From positions 92,336 to 156,335 of the forward strand of contig NZ_BQHI01000013.1 of assembly GCF_021603585.1 (NCBI RefSeq): a stretch of DNA of 64,000 nt, given 5' to 3'. Made by a program: the position numbers and the translations under genes. Each line of letters begins with the position of its first letter. The first letter of the stretch is position 1. The DNA comes from Pseudomonas sputi. GTDB taxonomy: Bacteria; Pseudomonadota; Gammaproteobacteria; Pseudomonadales; Pseudomonadaceae. Below the pieces are notes generated by a model that worked only from the letters and a program-made list of their open reading frames with translations, did no database searches and was not told the DNA's origin. Positions 48,311-56,651 of the stretch are shown here, piece after piece.

Positions 48311-49194
48311 TGCGCAGGCTCCTGCGGTTGATCGTCGATGATCGACACGGTCGCGGTACGCCCGGCGATCATGCGGAAGTCATCCGGCACGTCGTCGAAG
48401 GCAATGCGCACCGGAATCCGTTGCGCCAGACGCACCCAGCTGAACGCCGGATTGACGTTGGGCAGCAGGTTGCTGCCGCTCGAACGGTCGCGGTCTTCGA
48501 TACCGGCGACGATGCTTTCGACATGCCCGCGCAAGCGGGCACGGTCGCCGATCACGCGGATATCCACCGACTGACCGATGTGGATGCCGTCGAGTTTGGT
48601 TTCTTCGAAATAGCCGTCGATGTGGAACGAATTGCTGTCGACCACCGACAACACCGGACGCCCGGCGGTGACGAATTCCTGCGAGCGTGGCGCACGGTCG
48701 TTGACGTAGCCGTCCACCGGACTGCGGATCACCGAGCGATCGAGGTTGAGCTGAGCGCTGTCCACCGCCACCAGTGCTTCGGCCAGCGCCGATTGCGCGC
48801 GGGCCACTTTCGACAGGCTTTCTTCCAGCTGCTCGGCCGGCACCAGATTGCCCAGACCACGGTTACGCTTGGCTTCACGCTGCGCCTGGGCCAGGGTTTC
48901 TTCGCGATCAGCGACCGCCGCCCTGGCCTGGCGCAACGCCAGTTTGAAACGGTCCTGGTCGATGCTGAACAGCACCTGGCCGCGCTTGACCAACTGGTTG
49001 TCCTTCACTTCGACCTGCTGGATCAGCCCGGACACGTCCGGGGCGATCTGCACGATGTCGGCGCGAATGTGGCCGTCGCGGGTCCAGGGCGCGTACATGT
49101 AATACATCACCATGCGCCAGACCACGACGACGGCGAAAGTCACGATCAGCAGCGTCAGGACGACGCGACCGAGGGTCAGAAACGGTTTTTTCAT
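48307..49194 (-). CDS. HlyD-family periplasmic adaptor (AaeA-like)
   Basis: This 295-residue membrane fusion protein has one N-terminal membrane helix (VVLTLLIVTFAVVVVWRMV), a split biotinyl-lipoyl-like domain (GHIRADIVQIAPDVSGLIQQV and VIRSPVDGYVNDRAPRSQEFV), a coiled-coil hairpin and a C-terminal beta region. It resembles AaeA/EmrA. It links the FUSC-type pump to the OprM-like duct. It overlaps both neighbours by four bases. Confidence 0.93.
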   Translation of the reverse strand: MKKPFLTLGRVVLTLLIVTFAVVVVWRMVMYYMYAPWTRDGHIRADIVQIAPDVSGLIQQVEVKDNQLVKRGQVLFSIDQDRFKLALRQARAAVADREETLAQAQREAKRNRGLGNLVPAEQLEESLSKVARAQSALAEALVAVDSAQLNLDRSVIRSPVDGYVNDRAPRSQEFVTAGRPVLSVVDSNSFHIDGYFEETKLDGIHIGQSVDIRVIGDRARLRGHVESIVAGIEDRDRSSGSNLLPNVNPAFSWVRLAQRIPVRIAFDDVPDDFRMIAGRTATVSIIDDQPQEPAQ

Positions 49195-49400
49195 GTCATC
49201 AGGTATCGACTGAGTGAATCCACGCCGTACAGCATCACGGCGTAGAGAGCCACGTTGAACAATGCCCGGTGCCAGACCAGACGGTAGAAATGCAGGCGCG
49301 TGAGCACGCCGTGTACCACAACAAACAGCACATAAGTGATGCCCATCAACACCAGCAGGGTCGGCAGGAAAATGCCGCTGATATCCAGATCACCGATCAT
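49191..49400 (-). CDS. DUF1656 small membrane protein (AaeX-like)
   Basis: This 69-residue protein has two membrane segments (LPTLLVLMGITYVLFVVV and FNVALYAVMLYGVD). The start LDISGIFLP is typical of DUF1656 proteins, which sit between FUSC pump and adaptor genes as AaeX does in E. coli. Its exact role in the pump is unknown. Confidence 0.9.
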   Translation of the reverse strand: MIGDLDISGIFLPTLLVLMGITYVLFVVVHGVLTRLHFYRLVWHRALFNVALYAVMLYGVDSLSRYLMT

Positions 49401-51460
49401 AGGGGCGCTCCTTCGGGCAGCGGTTCTTCGGGCTCTGCGTTGGAAACGAATTCCACGCCGGGCAACAGCGCCAGGCGCAAGCCGCTCAAGGCGTGCAACA
49501 GGTTGAGTCGGGTTTCTTCATCGCCGTGGCCGTTGAGTGCGCGGCGGGTGCGATCCATGGTCATCAGCAAAGCGCTTGGCGCCGGCAGGCGTTCGCCGGC
49601 CTTGAGGCAGGCCCGGAAATACTCGCCAACCTCTGCCACCACTTGCTTGAGCAACGCATTCGGCGCGCCGGTCACTCGAGGTGTGTAGGCGAGCAAGTCG
49701 AGCAGGTTCAGCCCCACGCGCACTTCACGCATGGCAATGCCGGTGTCCTGACCGGTCAGCGCCAGACGCGGCAGGTGCTGCATCAGGCGGTCGAGCAGTT
49801 GCACGCCCAGTTGTCGATGTTCGGCGAGGTTGGCCGGCTCGGTCATGCTGACGATGTCTTTCCAACTGAAACGGGTCAGGCGCTTGGCCGCCAGTTCAGC
49901 ACCGAACGGCCGGGCGATCAGCGTCCAGATAAACGCGAACAACAGCCCCATCGGGCCCGCCAGGTTGGAATTGACGAAGGCAAAGAAGTCCGCGTCGTAA
50001 GCGCCCGAAATACTGATGAACGACGAGGTGTTGACCAGCGTCAGCAGCATGCCGAGGTAAAAGCGTGGCTGCACCGTCAGGGTGCCGACACAGATGAACG
50101 GCACCGCGAATGCCAGCACCAGCATCGGAAAGTCATGCAGGTTCGGCAGCACCAGAAACAGGTACAGACTGGCAAACAGCACTGACATCCCGGTCCAGAA
50201 AAAGAACCGGTAGATCTGCGGCGCCGGGTCGTCCATCGAGGCGAAGAAACTGCACGACACCGCCGCCAGAATCACCGCGCTGCCGCCGTCAGTCCAGCCC
50301 AGCAGGATCCACAACACCGAGGCGACGATGATCGCCAGGATGGTCGAGGCCACTGAATACAGCATCAGTCCACGGTCGAGAAACGGCGTCAGGCGACCGA
50401 GGCGCCAGTGACGATAGACCGCGCGCCAGCTGTCCTGGCGCTCGCACAGGATCGCGTCCTGCAGGCTGCGACAGTCCTGCCAAAGATCGATGAACTCGCC
50501 GAGGCGATACAGCGCGTTGGAAAACAGCAACTGTCTGCGATCTTCCAGGGCTTCGGCGCTCGGTTGCAGCGCTTCGAGCTGATCCCGCAGGGCTTGCCAG
50601 CGTTCGAGATCGGCGTCTTTGTGACCGAGCCATTCGCGGGTCGCGGTGAGCAGCGGCGCGAACTGTTCCACCAGTTCCGGCGTGCGCCGTTCGAGGGCGT
50701 AAAGCGAGTCTTCAAGGGCATCGATCACCGGCAGCAGGTGGATCATCCGCCCGCGCAGTTCCTTGGTGTTGCGAACGGTTTGCGGCCGCGCACCTTCGTG
50801 CGGCAACTGGCCGATCATCAATTCCAGGCTGTTGAAACTGCCGACCATGGCCATGCGCAGGGCTGCGACCTCTTCGGGCTGCACATCGCGGCTGAGGAAC
50901 TTCAGGCTGTAAGTCGTGGCGTCGGCGAACCATTTGCCCACGGCGTCGTTGAACACCGGTGCCAGGCGCCGTGGCCAGAACATCGCGCCGACCACCGCCG
51001 CCACGGCGATGCCGAGAAAGATTTCCTCGGTCCGCGACTCGGCCACGTCCCACAGCGCCAGCGGGTTATCCACCACCGGCAGCGCGATCAACGGCAAGGT
51101 ATAGCCGGCCAGCATCAGCGCGTAGTTGTTGGCGGTGCGCAGGTGCAGGGACAGGAACAACAAAATCCCCGTCCACAGGGCGATGACCACCACCAGCACG
51201 TATGGGCTCTGGACGAACATCGGCACGAACAGTACCGCTGCCGCCGCACCGAGAAACGTGCCGATTGCGCGATACAGCGCCTTGGAACTGGTCGGGCCGA
51301 GGAACGGGCTGGAAACGATGTACACCGTGGCCATCGCCCAGTACGGGCGCGGCATCTGCATGAGCAAGGCGATGTACAGCGCGGTCATCGAAGCCGCGAA
51401 CGTGCGGATCCCGTAGAACCAGTCCCGCGCCGGAGGCATGCCGGAAAAGAACCCGTTCAC
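49397..51460 (-). CDS. FUSC/AaeB-family aromatic acid efflux pump
   Basis: This 687-residue protein starts at GTG 51460. Two blocks of membrane helices (about 20-160 and 365-510) are separated by a large cytoplasmic domain, the FUSC/AaeB arrangement. The N-terminal ASMTALYIALLMQMPRPYWAMATVYIVSSPFLGPT pattern is family-typical. With the adaptor, DUF1656 protein and OprM-like duct it would export small aromatic acids or drugs. The substrate is not visible in sequence. It overlaps marR by four bases. Confidence 0.93.
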   Translation of the reverse strand: MNGFFSGMPPARDWFYGIRTFAASMTALYIALLMQMPRPYWAMATVYIVSSPFLGPTSSKALYRAIGTFLGAAAAVLFVPMFVQSPYVLVVVIALWTGILLFLSLHLRTANNYALMLAGYTLPLIALPVVDNPLALWDVAESRTEEIFLGIAVAAVVGAMFWPRRLAPVFNDAVGKWFADATTYSLKFLSRDVQPEEVAALRMAMVGSFNSLELMIGQLPHEGARPQTVRNTKELRGRMIHLLPVIDALEDSLYALERRTPELVEQFAPLLTATREWLGHKDADLERWQALRDQLEALQPSAEALEDRRQLLFSNALYRLGEFIDLWQDCRSLQDAILCERQDSWRAVYRHWRLGRLTPFLDRGLMLYSVASTILAIIVASVLWILLGWTDGGSAVILAAVSCSFFASMDDPAPQIYRFFFWTGMSVLFASLYLFLVLPNLHDFPMLVLAFAVPFICVGTLTVQPRFYLGMLLTLVNTSSFISISGAYDADFFAFVNSNLAGPMGLLFAFIWTLIARPFGAELAAKRLTRFSWKDIVSMTEPANLAEHRQLGVQLLDRLMQHLPRLALTGQDTGIAMREVRVGLNLLDLLAYTPRVTGAPNALLKQVVAEVGEYFRACLKAGERLPAPSALLMTMDRTRRALNGHGDEETRLNLLHALSGLRLALLPGVEFVSNAEPEEPLPEGAPL

Positions 51461-51924
51461 GGATTGATCACCGTTGGCGGAGTGGCCGCCTCAAAAGCTC
51501 TCAGTACCCGAAGCGTAGCCTCCAGATCGCGCTGGTCGATGCCTTCGAGCACCTCATGACGCAGTCGCACCAGTTGCGCCTCCACCGCTTGCACCAGCTC
51601 ACGGCCGGTGTCGGTCAGGCTCAGGCATTTGGCGCGACGGTCCTGGGCATCTTCGGTGCGGCAGACAAACCCGGCGTGACACAACTGATCAAGCAGGCGC
51701 ACCAGCGACGGCGACTCCATCCCCGCCGCCTGCGCCACCTGCACCTGGCGCACACCCTCGCCCAACCGCCCGATCATCAACAACGGGACGGCGCAGGCTT
51801 CGGAAATTCCATAATTGACCAGCGTGGTCTGGCAGATCTTCCGCCAATGCCTGGCGGCCACCACCATGGCACTGCTGATGTTCATCTGGAGAGCGTCGAG
51901 GTTATTCGGCACGAGGGAATGCAC
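51457..51924 (-). CDS. MarR-family regulator of the efflux operon
   Basis: This 155-residue protein has a MarR winged helix (RQVQVAQAAGMESPSLVRLLDQLCHAGFVCRTEDAQDRRAKCLSLT as separate helix, recognition helix and wing). It is the first gene of the five-gene efflux operon, all overlapping by four bases. A palindrome immediately upstream (51930-51943) is a likely operator for autorepression relieved by a phenolic ligand. Confidence 0.93.
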   Translation of the reverse strand: MHSLVPNNLDALQMNISSAMVVAARHWRKICQTTLVNYGISEACAVPLLMIGRLGEGVRQVQVAQAAGMESPSLVRLLDQLCHAGFVCRTEDAQDRRAKCLSLTDTGRELVQAVEAQLVRLRHEVLEGIDQRDLEATLRVLRAFEAATPPTVINP

Positions 51925-51929
51925 ACACT

Positions 51930-51943
51930 GTTAGTTTGCTAAC
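51930..51943. promoter_or_regulatory. Putative MarR operator
   Basis: GTTAG-TTTG-CTAAC is an inverted repeat starting six bases upstream of the marR start codon. Size and AT-rich dyad are typical for MarR sites. Its location would block transcription or translation initiation of the operon. Confidence 0.6.
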
Positions 51944-52009
51944 TATCAATATCGCATTGGTGGGGAAATTCAGTCAAGTTTTGAAACAAATTGGGTTGCG
52001 TGCTTCAGC

Positions 52010-52291
52010 TCAGCGTCTTTTCGCGTTTTCGTAGACGTCGCTTCGCTCGCGCTTACCCACGGCGACTACCGAGACAACCACCCGCTCTTCGATCACTTGG
52101 TAAACCAGTCGATAACCTGACGCTTTGAGTTTGATCTTGTAGCAATCAGGCATGCCGTGGAGGGAGTCAGCCGGAATACGGGGACGCTCAAGACGCTCAG
52201 CCAGCTTCTTTTTGAATTGATCACGCAGCGTATGACCCAGTTTGTTCCACTCTTTGTGAGCGGAAGGCAGAAATTCGAGCTTATAGGTCAT
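52010..52291 (-). CDS. RelE-family toxin
   Basis: This 93-residue protein has the RelE/ParE fold pattern (KLEFLPSAHKEWNKLGHTLRDQFKKKL, LHGMPDCYKIKLKASGYRLVYQVIEERVVVSVVAVGKRER). It reads very much like E. coli RelE, including the Lys/Arg-rich segments used in ribosome-dependent mRNA cleavage. It overlaps the antitoxin gene by 11 bases, downstream of it. The antitoxin stops below the toxin start, as expected for a coupled pair. Confidence 0.93.
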   Translation of the reverse strand: MTYKLEFLPSAHKEWNKLGHTLRDQFKKKLAERLERPRIPADSLHGMPDCYKIKLKASGYRLVYQVIEERVVVSVVAVGKRERSDVYENAKRR

Positions 52292-52526
52292 CCAGGCTTA
52301 CCGGTATGGGAGTCTCGTGACTGCGAGAACGAACGATTTCTGCCAACTCGAGATCATCGAGCCGCTCCATCATGGCTTCGTAAACGTCAGCCGGCACCAT
52401 GTAGCCCATGACCCGGTTGTGATTCAGGACAGCAACTGCTCCTCCGTGCGCGCCGTTTAGCACTGCGGAGGGGTTTTTCTTCAGTTCAGAAACACTGACA
52501 GCCATATCGGCCAGAACACTTTGCAT
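52281..52526 (-). CDS. Phd/YefM-type antitoxin
   Basis: This antitoxin has 81 residues from ATG 52526. The N-terminal MAVSVSELKKNPSAVL and the VAVLNHNRVMGYMVPADVYEAMMERLDDLELAE core are typical of Phd/YefM antitoxins, with an acidic toxin-binding C-terminus. Its ribosome site GAGGT is part of the operator palindrome at 52534-52549. Pairing of RelE toxins with Phd-type antitoxins is common. Confidence 0.9.
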   Translation of the reverse strand: MQSVLADMAVSVSELKKNPSAVLNGAHGGAVAVLNHNRVMGYMVPADVYEAMMERLDDLELAEIVRSRSHETPIPVSLDDL

Positions 52527-52533
52527 AATAAAA

Positions 52534-52549
52534 GACCTCAATTGAGGTC
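52534..52549. promoter_or_regulatory. Toxin-antitoxin operator
   Basis: GACCTCAATTGAGGTC is a perfect 16-bp palindrome eight bases upstream of the antitoxin start. Its right arm on the minus strand supplies the ribosome binding site. It is the likely site of conditional autoregulation by the toxin-antitoxin complex. Confidence 0.75.
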
Positions 52550-52621
52550 GTAATTCTGGTCTAAGGAAGCATTACTGGCAACCGGGTGAGGTGATTCAGC
52601 TTACGAACGGCACGCTGATAA

Positions 52622-52864
52622 TTACCCCCGCCCCTTCCTCAACATCACATCCAACTGATCCACCACCTCCGCCCAATCCGCATCATCGAGAATCTCGTCC
52701 CGCAGGAAATCCGCCTGGCTCTTGGTCCAGAAAAACGCGTCGCACAGGTGCAGTTCCGGTTTGAGCGGGGAATGGGTGGCGATGAACTGGTCGATGCTGA
52801 CCGGGTCGTTGTCCAGGCCGAGTTGCTTGAACAGGGACGGCAGGCTGTGCGTCGGGTTTTCCAT
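52622..52864 (-). CDS. DUF2789 protein
   Basis: This protein has 80 residues from ATG 52864, with AGGAGCAGAGC upstream. The sequence (SLPSLFKQLGLDNDP, IDQFIATHSPL, LHLCDAFFWTKSQADFLRDEI) fits the DUF2789 family of small gamma-proteobacterial proteins. The function is unknown. It is not coupled to the toxin-antitoxin genes. Confidence 0.82.
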   Translation of the reverse strand: MENPTHSLPSLFKQLGLDNDPVSIDQFIATHSPLKPELHLCDAFFWTKSQADFLRDEILDDADWAEVVDQLDVMLRKGRG

Positions 52865-52902
52865 TGCTCTGCTCCTTCGAAAATTCAGTGGATGCACGAA
52901 TT

Positions 52903-52964
52903 TAGCGAGCAAACTCGCTCCCACAGACTCAGCGTAGAACCTGTGGAAACGGGCCTGCCCGCGA
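52903..52964. repeat. Degenerate REP pair
   Basis: TAGCGAGCAAACTCGCTCCC (52903-52922, continuing ACAG) and CTGTGGAAACGGGCCTGCCC (from 52941, continuing GCGA) are imperfect inverted REP copies between the DUF2789 and YbaK genes. Confidence 0.7.
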
Positions 52965-52990
52965 TTGGCGTCCTCACCAACGCCACAAAC

Positions 52991-53452
52991 CTACTGACTC
53001 AACTCCCGCACCTGCGCATGCGGCACCATTTTCAGGAACTCGGGCATGCTCATGTGCAGCAGGTTGTTGTGGTTGCCGGCTTCCAGGTAGATGTCCTTCT
53101 GCCGGGTCAGCAGCGGGTCGATGACCATGTCCAGGCCGTAGGAATCGCCCAGTGGCGGCACGGCGCCGCGTTCGCAGTCGTCGAAAATGTGCGCCAGATT
53201 GCTTTCGCGAGTGATTTGCCATTCGCCGCTGCTGCGCACCTTGCTCAAGTCCAGGTGGCGGCTGGCGGGCAGCACCGCCATCAGGTAGTGCCCGTGACGG
53301 TCGTCCAGGATCACCGACTTGGCCACCCGTTCTGCGGCAATCCCGGAGACCCGCGCCGTTTCCAGGCTGCTGGACGAGTGCGGGTGGGTGACGATGTCAT
53401 ATTCGCATTGCGCCCGGTTGAGGCTGCTCTGCACTTTTTTGGCCATACGCAT
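52991..53452 (-). CDS. YbaK/EbsC-family aminoacyl-tRNA deacylase
   Basis: This 153-residue protein has a YbaK/ProX-type domain (YDIVTHPHSSSSLETARVSG, AKSVILDDRHGHYLMAVLPASRHLDL, IFDDCERGAVPPLGDSYGLDMVID). The Lys in VAKSVIL corresponds to the conserved catalytic lysine of YbaK. Family members hydrolyse mischarged tRNAs (Cys-tRNA-Pro, Ala-tRNA-Pro). The start may be 53452 or 53446; a ribosome site suits either. Confidence 0.9.
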   Translation of the reverse strand: MRMAKKVQSSLNRAQCEYDIVTHPHSSSSLETARVSGIAAERVAKSVILDDRHGHYLMAVLPASRHLDLSKVRSSGEWQITRESNLAHIFDDCERGAVPPLGDSYGLDMVIDPLLTRQKDIYLEAGNHNNLLHMSMPEFLKMVPHAQVRELSQ

Positions 53453-53649
53453 GATGCACCTCGGTGCCCGCCGACGCTGCGCGGCGGACGGTAATGAAAC
53501 GCTGTGGCTACCCTTGAAAGTCTAGTCCCGTCGGCCGCGCACACCGGGAAATCCGCCCACTGGCGAGGCAGGGAGATTGATCAAAATTCATCCAGTCACA
53601 GCCTCAACTAGACTGTAAGAACAATCCCCTGACTCTCACGGAGGGTCAT

Positions 53650-54177
53650 GTGAACATCCGTTGCTGTGCGCTTGCCCTGTTGCTGCTGAGTGGATCGGCG
53701 GTTGCGGCAGACAATCCGTTTACCGCCGTCAGCCCGGTCGGTCTGTGGCTGATCACCCTGGGCATCGCGTTTCTGATCGCCGAAGCCGCGCTGCCCAACT
53801 ACGGGGTGATCGGTCTGGGCGGCATCGTGATGTTTGTGATCGGCGCATTGATCCTGAGCAATGCCGAACTGCCGGTGCCGATGATGATCGGCCTCGGGCT
53901 GGTCAGCGCCCTGTTGCTGATCGCGCTGCTGATCCGCGCCCTGAAAACCCGACCGCGCCACCCGGTCAGCGGCGATGCCGGCCTGCTCGGCAGTGTGACG
54001 GCGGTGACGGTGGTGCAACCGGAAGACAGCCGCAACGGCTGGGTGCAATTGCAGGGAGAACGCTGGCAGGTGCTGAGCGCCACGCCGCTGCACACCGGGC
54101 AACCGGTGCGGGTGGTCGGGCGCAAGGGCCTGTTGCTGCAAGTGGCCGCGACTGACGCGGCACCGCTCGGAGAGTGA
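53650..54177 (+). CDS. NfeD-like membrane protein
   Basis: This 175-residue protein starts at GTG 53650 with GGAGGG upstream. It has a signal or first helix, then three or four helices ([52 protein letters not shown]) and a C-terminal OB-fold domain ([48 protein letters not shown]). It is the short form of NfeD without the protease domain. It is paired with the slipin gene that follows two bases later, the usual NfeD-stomatin operon. Confidence 0.92.
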   Translation: MNIRCCALALLLLSGSAVAADNPFTAVSPVGLWLITLGIAFLIAEAALPNYGVIGLGGIVMFVIGALILSNAELPVPMMIGLGLVSALLLIALLIRALKTRPRHPVSGDAGLLGSVTAVTVVQPEDSRNGWVQLQGERWQVLSATPLHTGQPVRVVGRKGLLLQVAATDAAPLGE

Positions 54178-54179
54178 TC

Positions 54180-54938
54180 ATGGGTCTGCAAATCGGTTTT
54201 GTCGCGCTGCTGCTGTTGCTGATCGCTCTGGCCGGCTCGACGTTTCGCATCCTGCGCGAATACGAACGCGGCGTGGTGTTTCAGCTCGGACGCTTCTGGC
54301 AGGTCAAGGGACCGGGGCTGATCCTGTTGATTCCGGTGGTGCAGCAAATGGTCCGGGTCGATCTGCGCACCATCGTCCTCGACGTGCCGCCGCAAGACGT
54401 GATCACCCGCGACAACGTCTCGGTGAAGGTCAACGCGGTGCTGTACTTCCGCGTGCTCGACCCGCAGAAAGCGATCATCCAGGTCGAAGATTTCCTCACA
54501 GCCACCAGCCAACTGGCCCAGACCACCCTGCGCGCGGTGCTCGGCAAACATGAACTGGACGAACTGCTGGCCGAGCGCGAACGCCTGAACATCGACATCC
54601 AGCAAGTGCTCGACGCCCAGACCGATGCCTGGGGGGTCAAGGTCGCCAACGTCGAAATCAAGCACGTCGATCTCAACGAGTCGATGGTGCGCGCCATCGC
54701 CAGGCAGGCCGAAGCCGAGCGTGAACGACGAGCCAAGGTGATCCACGCCGAAGGCGAATTGCAGGCCTCGGAAAAACTCATGCAGGCCGCCGAAATGCTT
54801 GGTCGCCAGCCCGGCGCCATGCAACTGCGCTACATGCAGACCTTGAGTTCGATTGCCGGCGACAAGAGCTCGACCATCGTCTTTCCGTTGCCGATCGAAC
54901 TGCTCAAGGGGATGGCGGATCTGTCGGCGAAATCGTGA
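54180..54938 (+). CDS. Slipin (stomatin-like) membrane protein
   Basis: This protein has 252 residues from ATG 54180. One N-terminal membrane segment is followed by the SPFH/PHB domain ([64 protein letters not shown]), and then a coiled-coil ([33 protein letters not shown]). It works with NfeD in membrane microdomain organisation. Its last 35 bases overlap the 3' end of the convergent sulfotransferase gene. Confidence 0.94.
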   Translation: MGLQIGFVALLLLLIALAGSTFRILREYERGVVFQLGRFWQVKGPGLILLIPVVQQMVRVDLRTIVLDVPPQDVITRDNVSVKVNAVLYFRVLDPQKAIIQVEDFLTATSQLAQTTLRAVLGKHELDELLAERERLNIDIQQVLDAQTDAWGVKVANVEIKHVDLNESMVRAIARQAEAERERRAKVIHAEGELQASEKLMQAAEMLGRQPGAMQLRYMQTLSSIAGDKSSTIVFPLPIELLKGMADLSAKS

Positions 54939-55890
54939 GTGTGCGCAAGCTTTCCAGCGCGGCATAAGGCGCGAGGGCGTAATGCTCGATCCGTGACTGC
55001 AACAACGCGGATGCTTCGCGGCGCTTGTGTTCGCCATCGACGACAAAGGGTTGTGATGGCTGTTTCGCATGTTGCGCCGTCGCCGCCAGCGCCTGCTCAC
55101 ACTGCGCAGCACTCAGTCCGAAAAACCGCGCCAGCCGCCCGCTCATCGCCTCGGGCAATTCGCTGTAATTGAGCGCCAACCCGGCAGACTCACGACAATG
55201 CACCCACCCGGCCTCCAGCAGACGCCCGAGCCGTCGGGCGATGAAATCCTCACGCCCCTCGAACGGTAAATCATCGTCCAGCACACACTCGCCGAGCGCA
55301 CCCGGCACCATGTGCAGGCCAGGCCGGCGCAGGTGCGAGACGGCGATTTCCAGCGGATCGCGGTAGACAAACAGCCACGGTGTATCGGGAAAACATTCGT
55401 GCAGCAACGGCCATTCGCCGATGTTCCAGGCGTCGAGCTTGATCACCAGGCGCTGCTCCGCGCCGCGCCGACGCTGACCGTACGCCGAGAGCAATCCGAC
55501 GATGGCCGCGCGGCGTTCTTCGTCCGGCAGATCGCTGCGCAGCAAGGCATCAAGGGGCGGTGGCTCCGAGACCACGATGTAATCGTCGAGCCGGGCGAGC
55601 ATCTGGCTGATCAGCGTCGAACCGCAACGCGAGGCGTGCAGGATAAAAGCGCTCGGCGGCAGTCCCGGGCTGAGCGTTTGCCAATCCGTCAGTACCGACA
55701 AGGGTGTTTGCCGCCGGAACGCCTGATTGAACGGCAAGCGCAACGCGTCTTCGACGGCCTCACGAAAAAACGGCTGATGCAGCGGCGTGTCGCCAAACCA
55801 GCACCAATCGACCTGCCATTGCCCGGCGGTTTTCCAGACGCGGATCGGCAACCAGCCGTCGAAATTCACAGGCGCCATTGTTCGTTCCAT
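54904..55890 (-). CDS. Sulfotransferase family protein
   Basis: This 328-residue protein starts at ATG 55890 (an alternative is 55875-55878). The PAPS 5'-phosphosulfate loop is visible as [13 protein letters not shown] (about 84-96), and the 3'-phosphate site as [14 protein letters not shown] with Arg177 and Ser185. These are the two defining motifs of PAPS-dependent sulfotransferases. The gene overlaps the upstream hydroxylase gene by 25 bases and is the last of a series: surface protein, TolC-like lipoprotein, APS kinase, hydroxylase. There is no signal peptide, so it acts in the cytoplasm before export. The acceptor is unknown; the repeat protein is a candidate. Confidence 0.85.
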   Translation of the reverse strand: MERTMAPVNFDGWLPIRVWKTAGQWQVDWCWFGDTPLHQPFFREAVEDALRLPFNQAFRRQTPLSVLTDWQTLSPGLPPSAFILHASRCGSTLISQMLARLDDYIVVSEPPPLDALLRSDLPDEERRAAIVGLLSAYGQRRRGAEQRLVIKLDAWNIGEWPLLHECFPDTPWLFVYRDPLEIAVSHLRRPGLHMVPGALGECVLDDDLPFEGREDFIARRLGRLLEAGWVHCRESAGLALNYSELPEAMSGRLARFFGLSAAQCEQALAATAQHAKQPSQPFVVDGEHKRREASALLQSRIEHYALAPYAALESLRTLTISPTDPPSP

Positions 55891-56651
55891 GACCGACGGC
55901 CGTTGCGCATCGCCGCCAGCAGGTCTTCCCGGGAAAAATGCAGGCCGCGTTCAGCGGCCAGCGCCAGCGTCTGGTCGATGAAGGCTTCAGGGTCGTGCGA
56001 TGCCTGCAACGTTGCGGACACGACTGGATCCGTGACGAGCAACCGTTGAAAGCGCTGCAGCGCCGTGTCCGCGCCATCAGGCAGCGGAGTGCTCGGCAAA
56101 CCGTCAACGATCATTTGCTCCAGCCAGGGTGTTGGGCGGCAATCGAGCACCAGATGAACCCGTGCCGTGCGGTCGCGATTGTCGACCCGATGCGGTCGGG
56201 CGAGATCGAAATACCAGCACTCTCCAGCCTTCATTGGCATCCGCTGGCCGTCGAGCCAGAAGTCCACGGCGGGCGGACTGAGCAGCGGAATGTGCAGGCG
56301 CAAATCGGCGTCCGCGCCCTCAAGGTCATAGTCGCGATGCTCATGGATCTGGCCGCCAGGCCCCAGTCGCAACAGCCTCGCACTGACGATTTCCAGCGGC
56401 AGATCCCGCAGGGCCTGCTGCCAGCGACAGTCATTGAGCCAAGAGGCGCGTCGCACGGGCTCAGCGCTGCCAGGGGACAGTTCGGTCAGCGCATCGGCGG
56501 CGGAAATCAGTGCTACGCCGCTCCAGTCGCCAGCGAAATAAGCGGTGTTGAAATGACCGCGCCAGGCAGCATCGTCAATCGCCGTCAGCGCCTGCAACAG
56601 CAACGGCAGGTCCACCGTCACCGGCAACCGCGAGAACGCCGGCCGGCTCAT
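55866..56651 (-). CDS. Aspartyl/asparaginyl beta-hydroxylase-like protein with Nif11-like C-terminus
   Basis: This 261-residue protein has a hydroxylase domain spanning about 60-172. It carries QIHEHRD (iron ligands His105 or His103 and Asp107), RLHIPL, GECWYFD, RPHRVDN (His154) and RVHLVLD with Arg164, the double-stranded beta-helix pattern of the Asp/Asn hydroxylase family. Residues about 198-249 (LQRFQRLLVTDPVVSATL, PEAFIDQTLALAAERG, FSREDLL) look like a Nif11-type leader domain at the C-terminus. The family hydroxylates Asp or Asn in proteins or peptides using 2-oxoglutarate. It overlaps both neighbouring genes, so it is co-translated with the APS kinase and the sulfotransferase. Confidence 0.82.
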   Translation of the reverse strand: MSRPAFSRLPVTVDLPLLLQALTAIDDAAWRGHFNTAYFAGDWSGVALISAADALTELSPGSAEPVRRASWLNDCRWQQALRDLPLEIVSARLLRLGPGGQIHEHRDYDLEGADADLRLHIPLLSPPAVDFWLDGQRMPMKAGECWYFDLARPHRVDNRDRTARVHLVLDCRPTPWLEQMIVDGLPSTPLPDGADTALQRFQRLLVTDPVVSATLQASHDPEAFIDQTLALAAERGLHFSREDLLAAMRNGRRSWNEQWRL

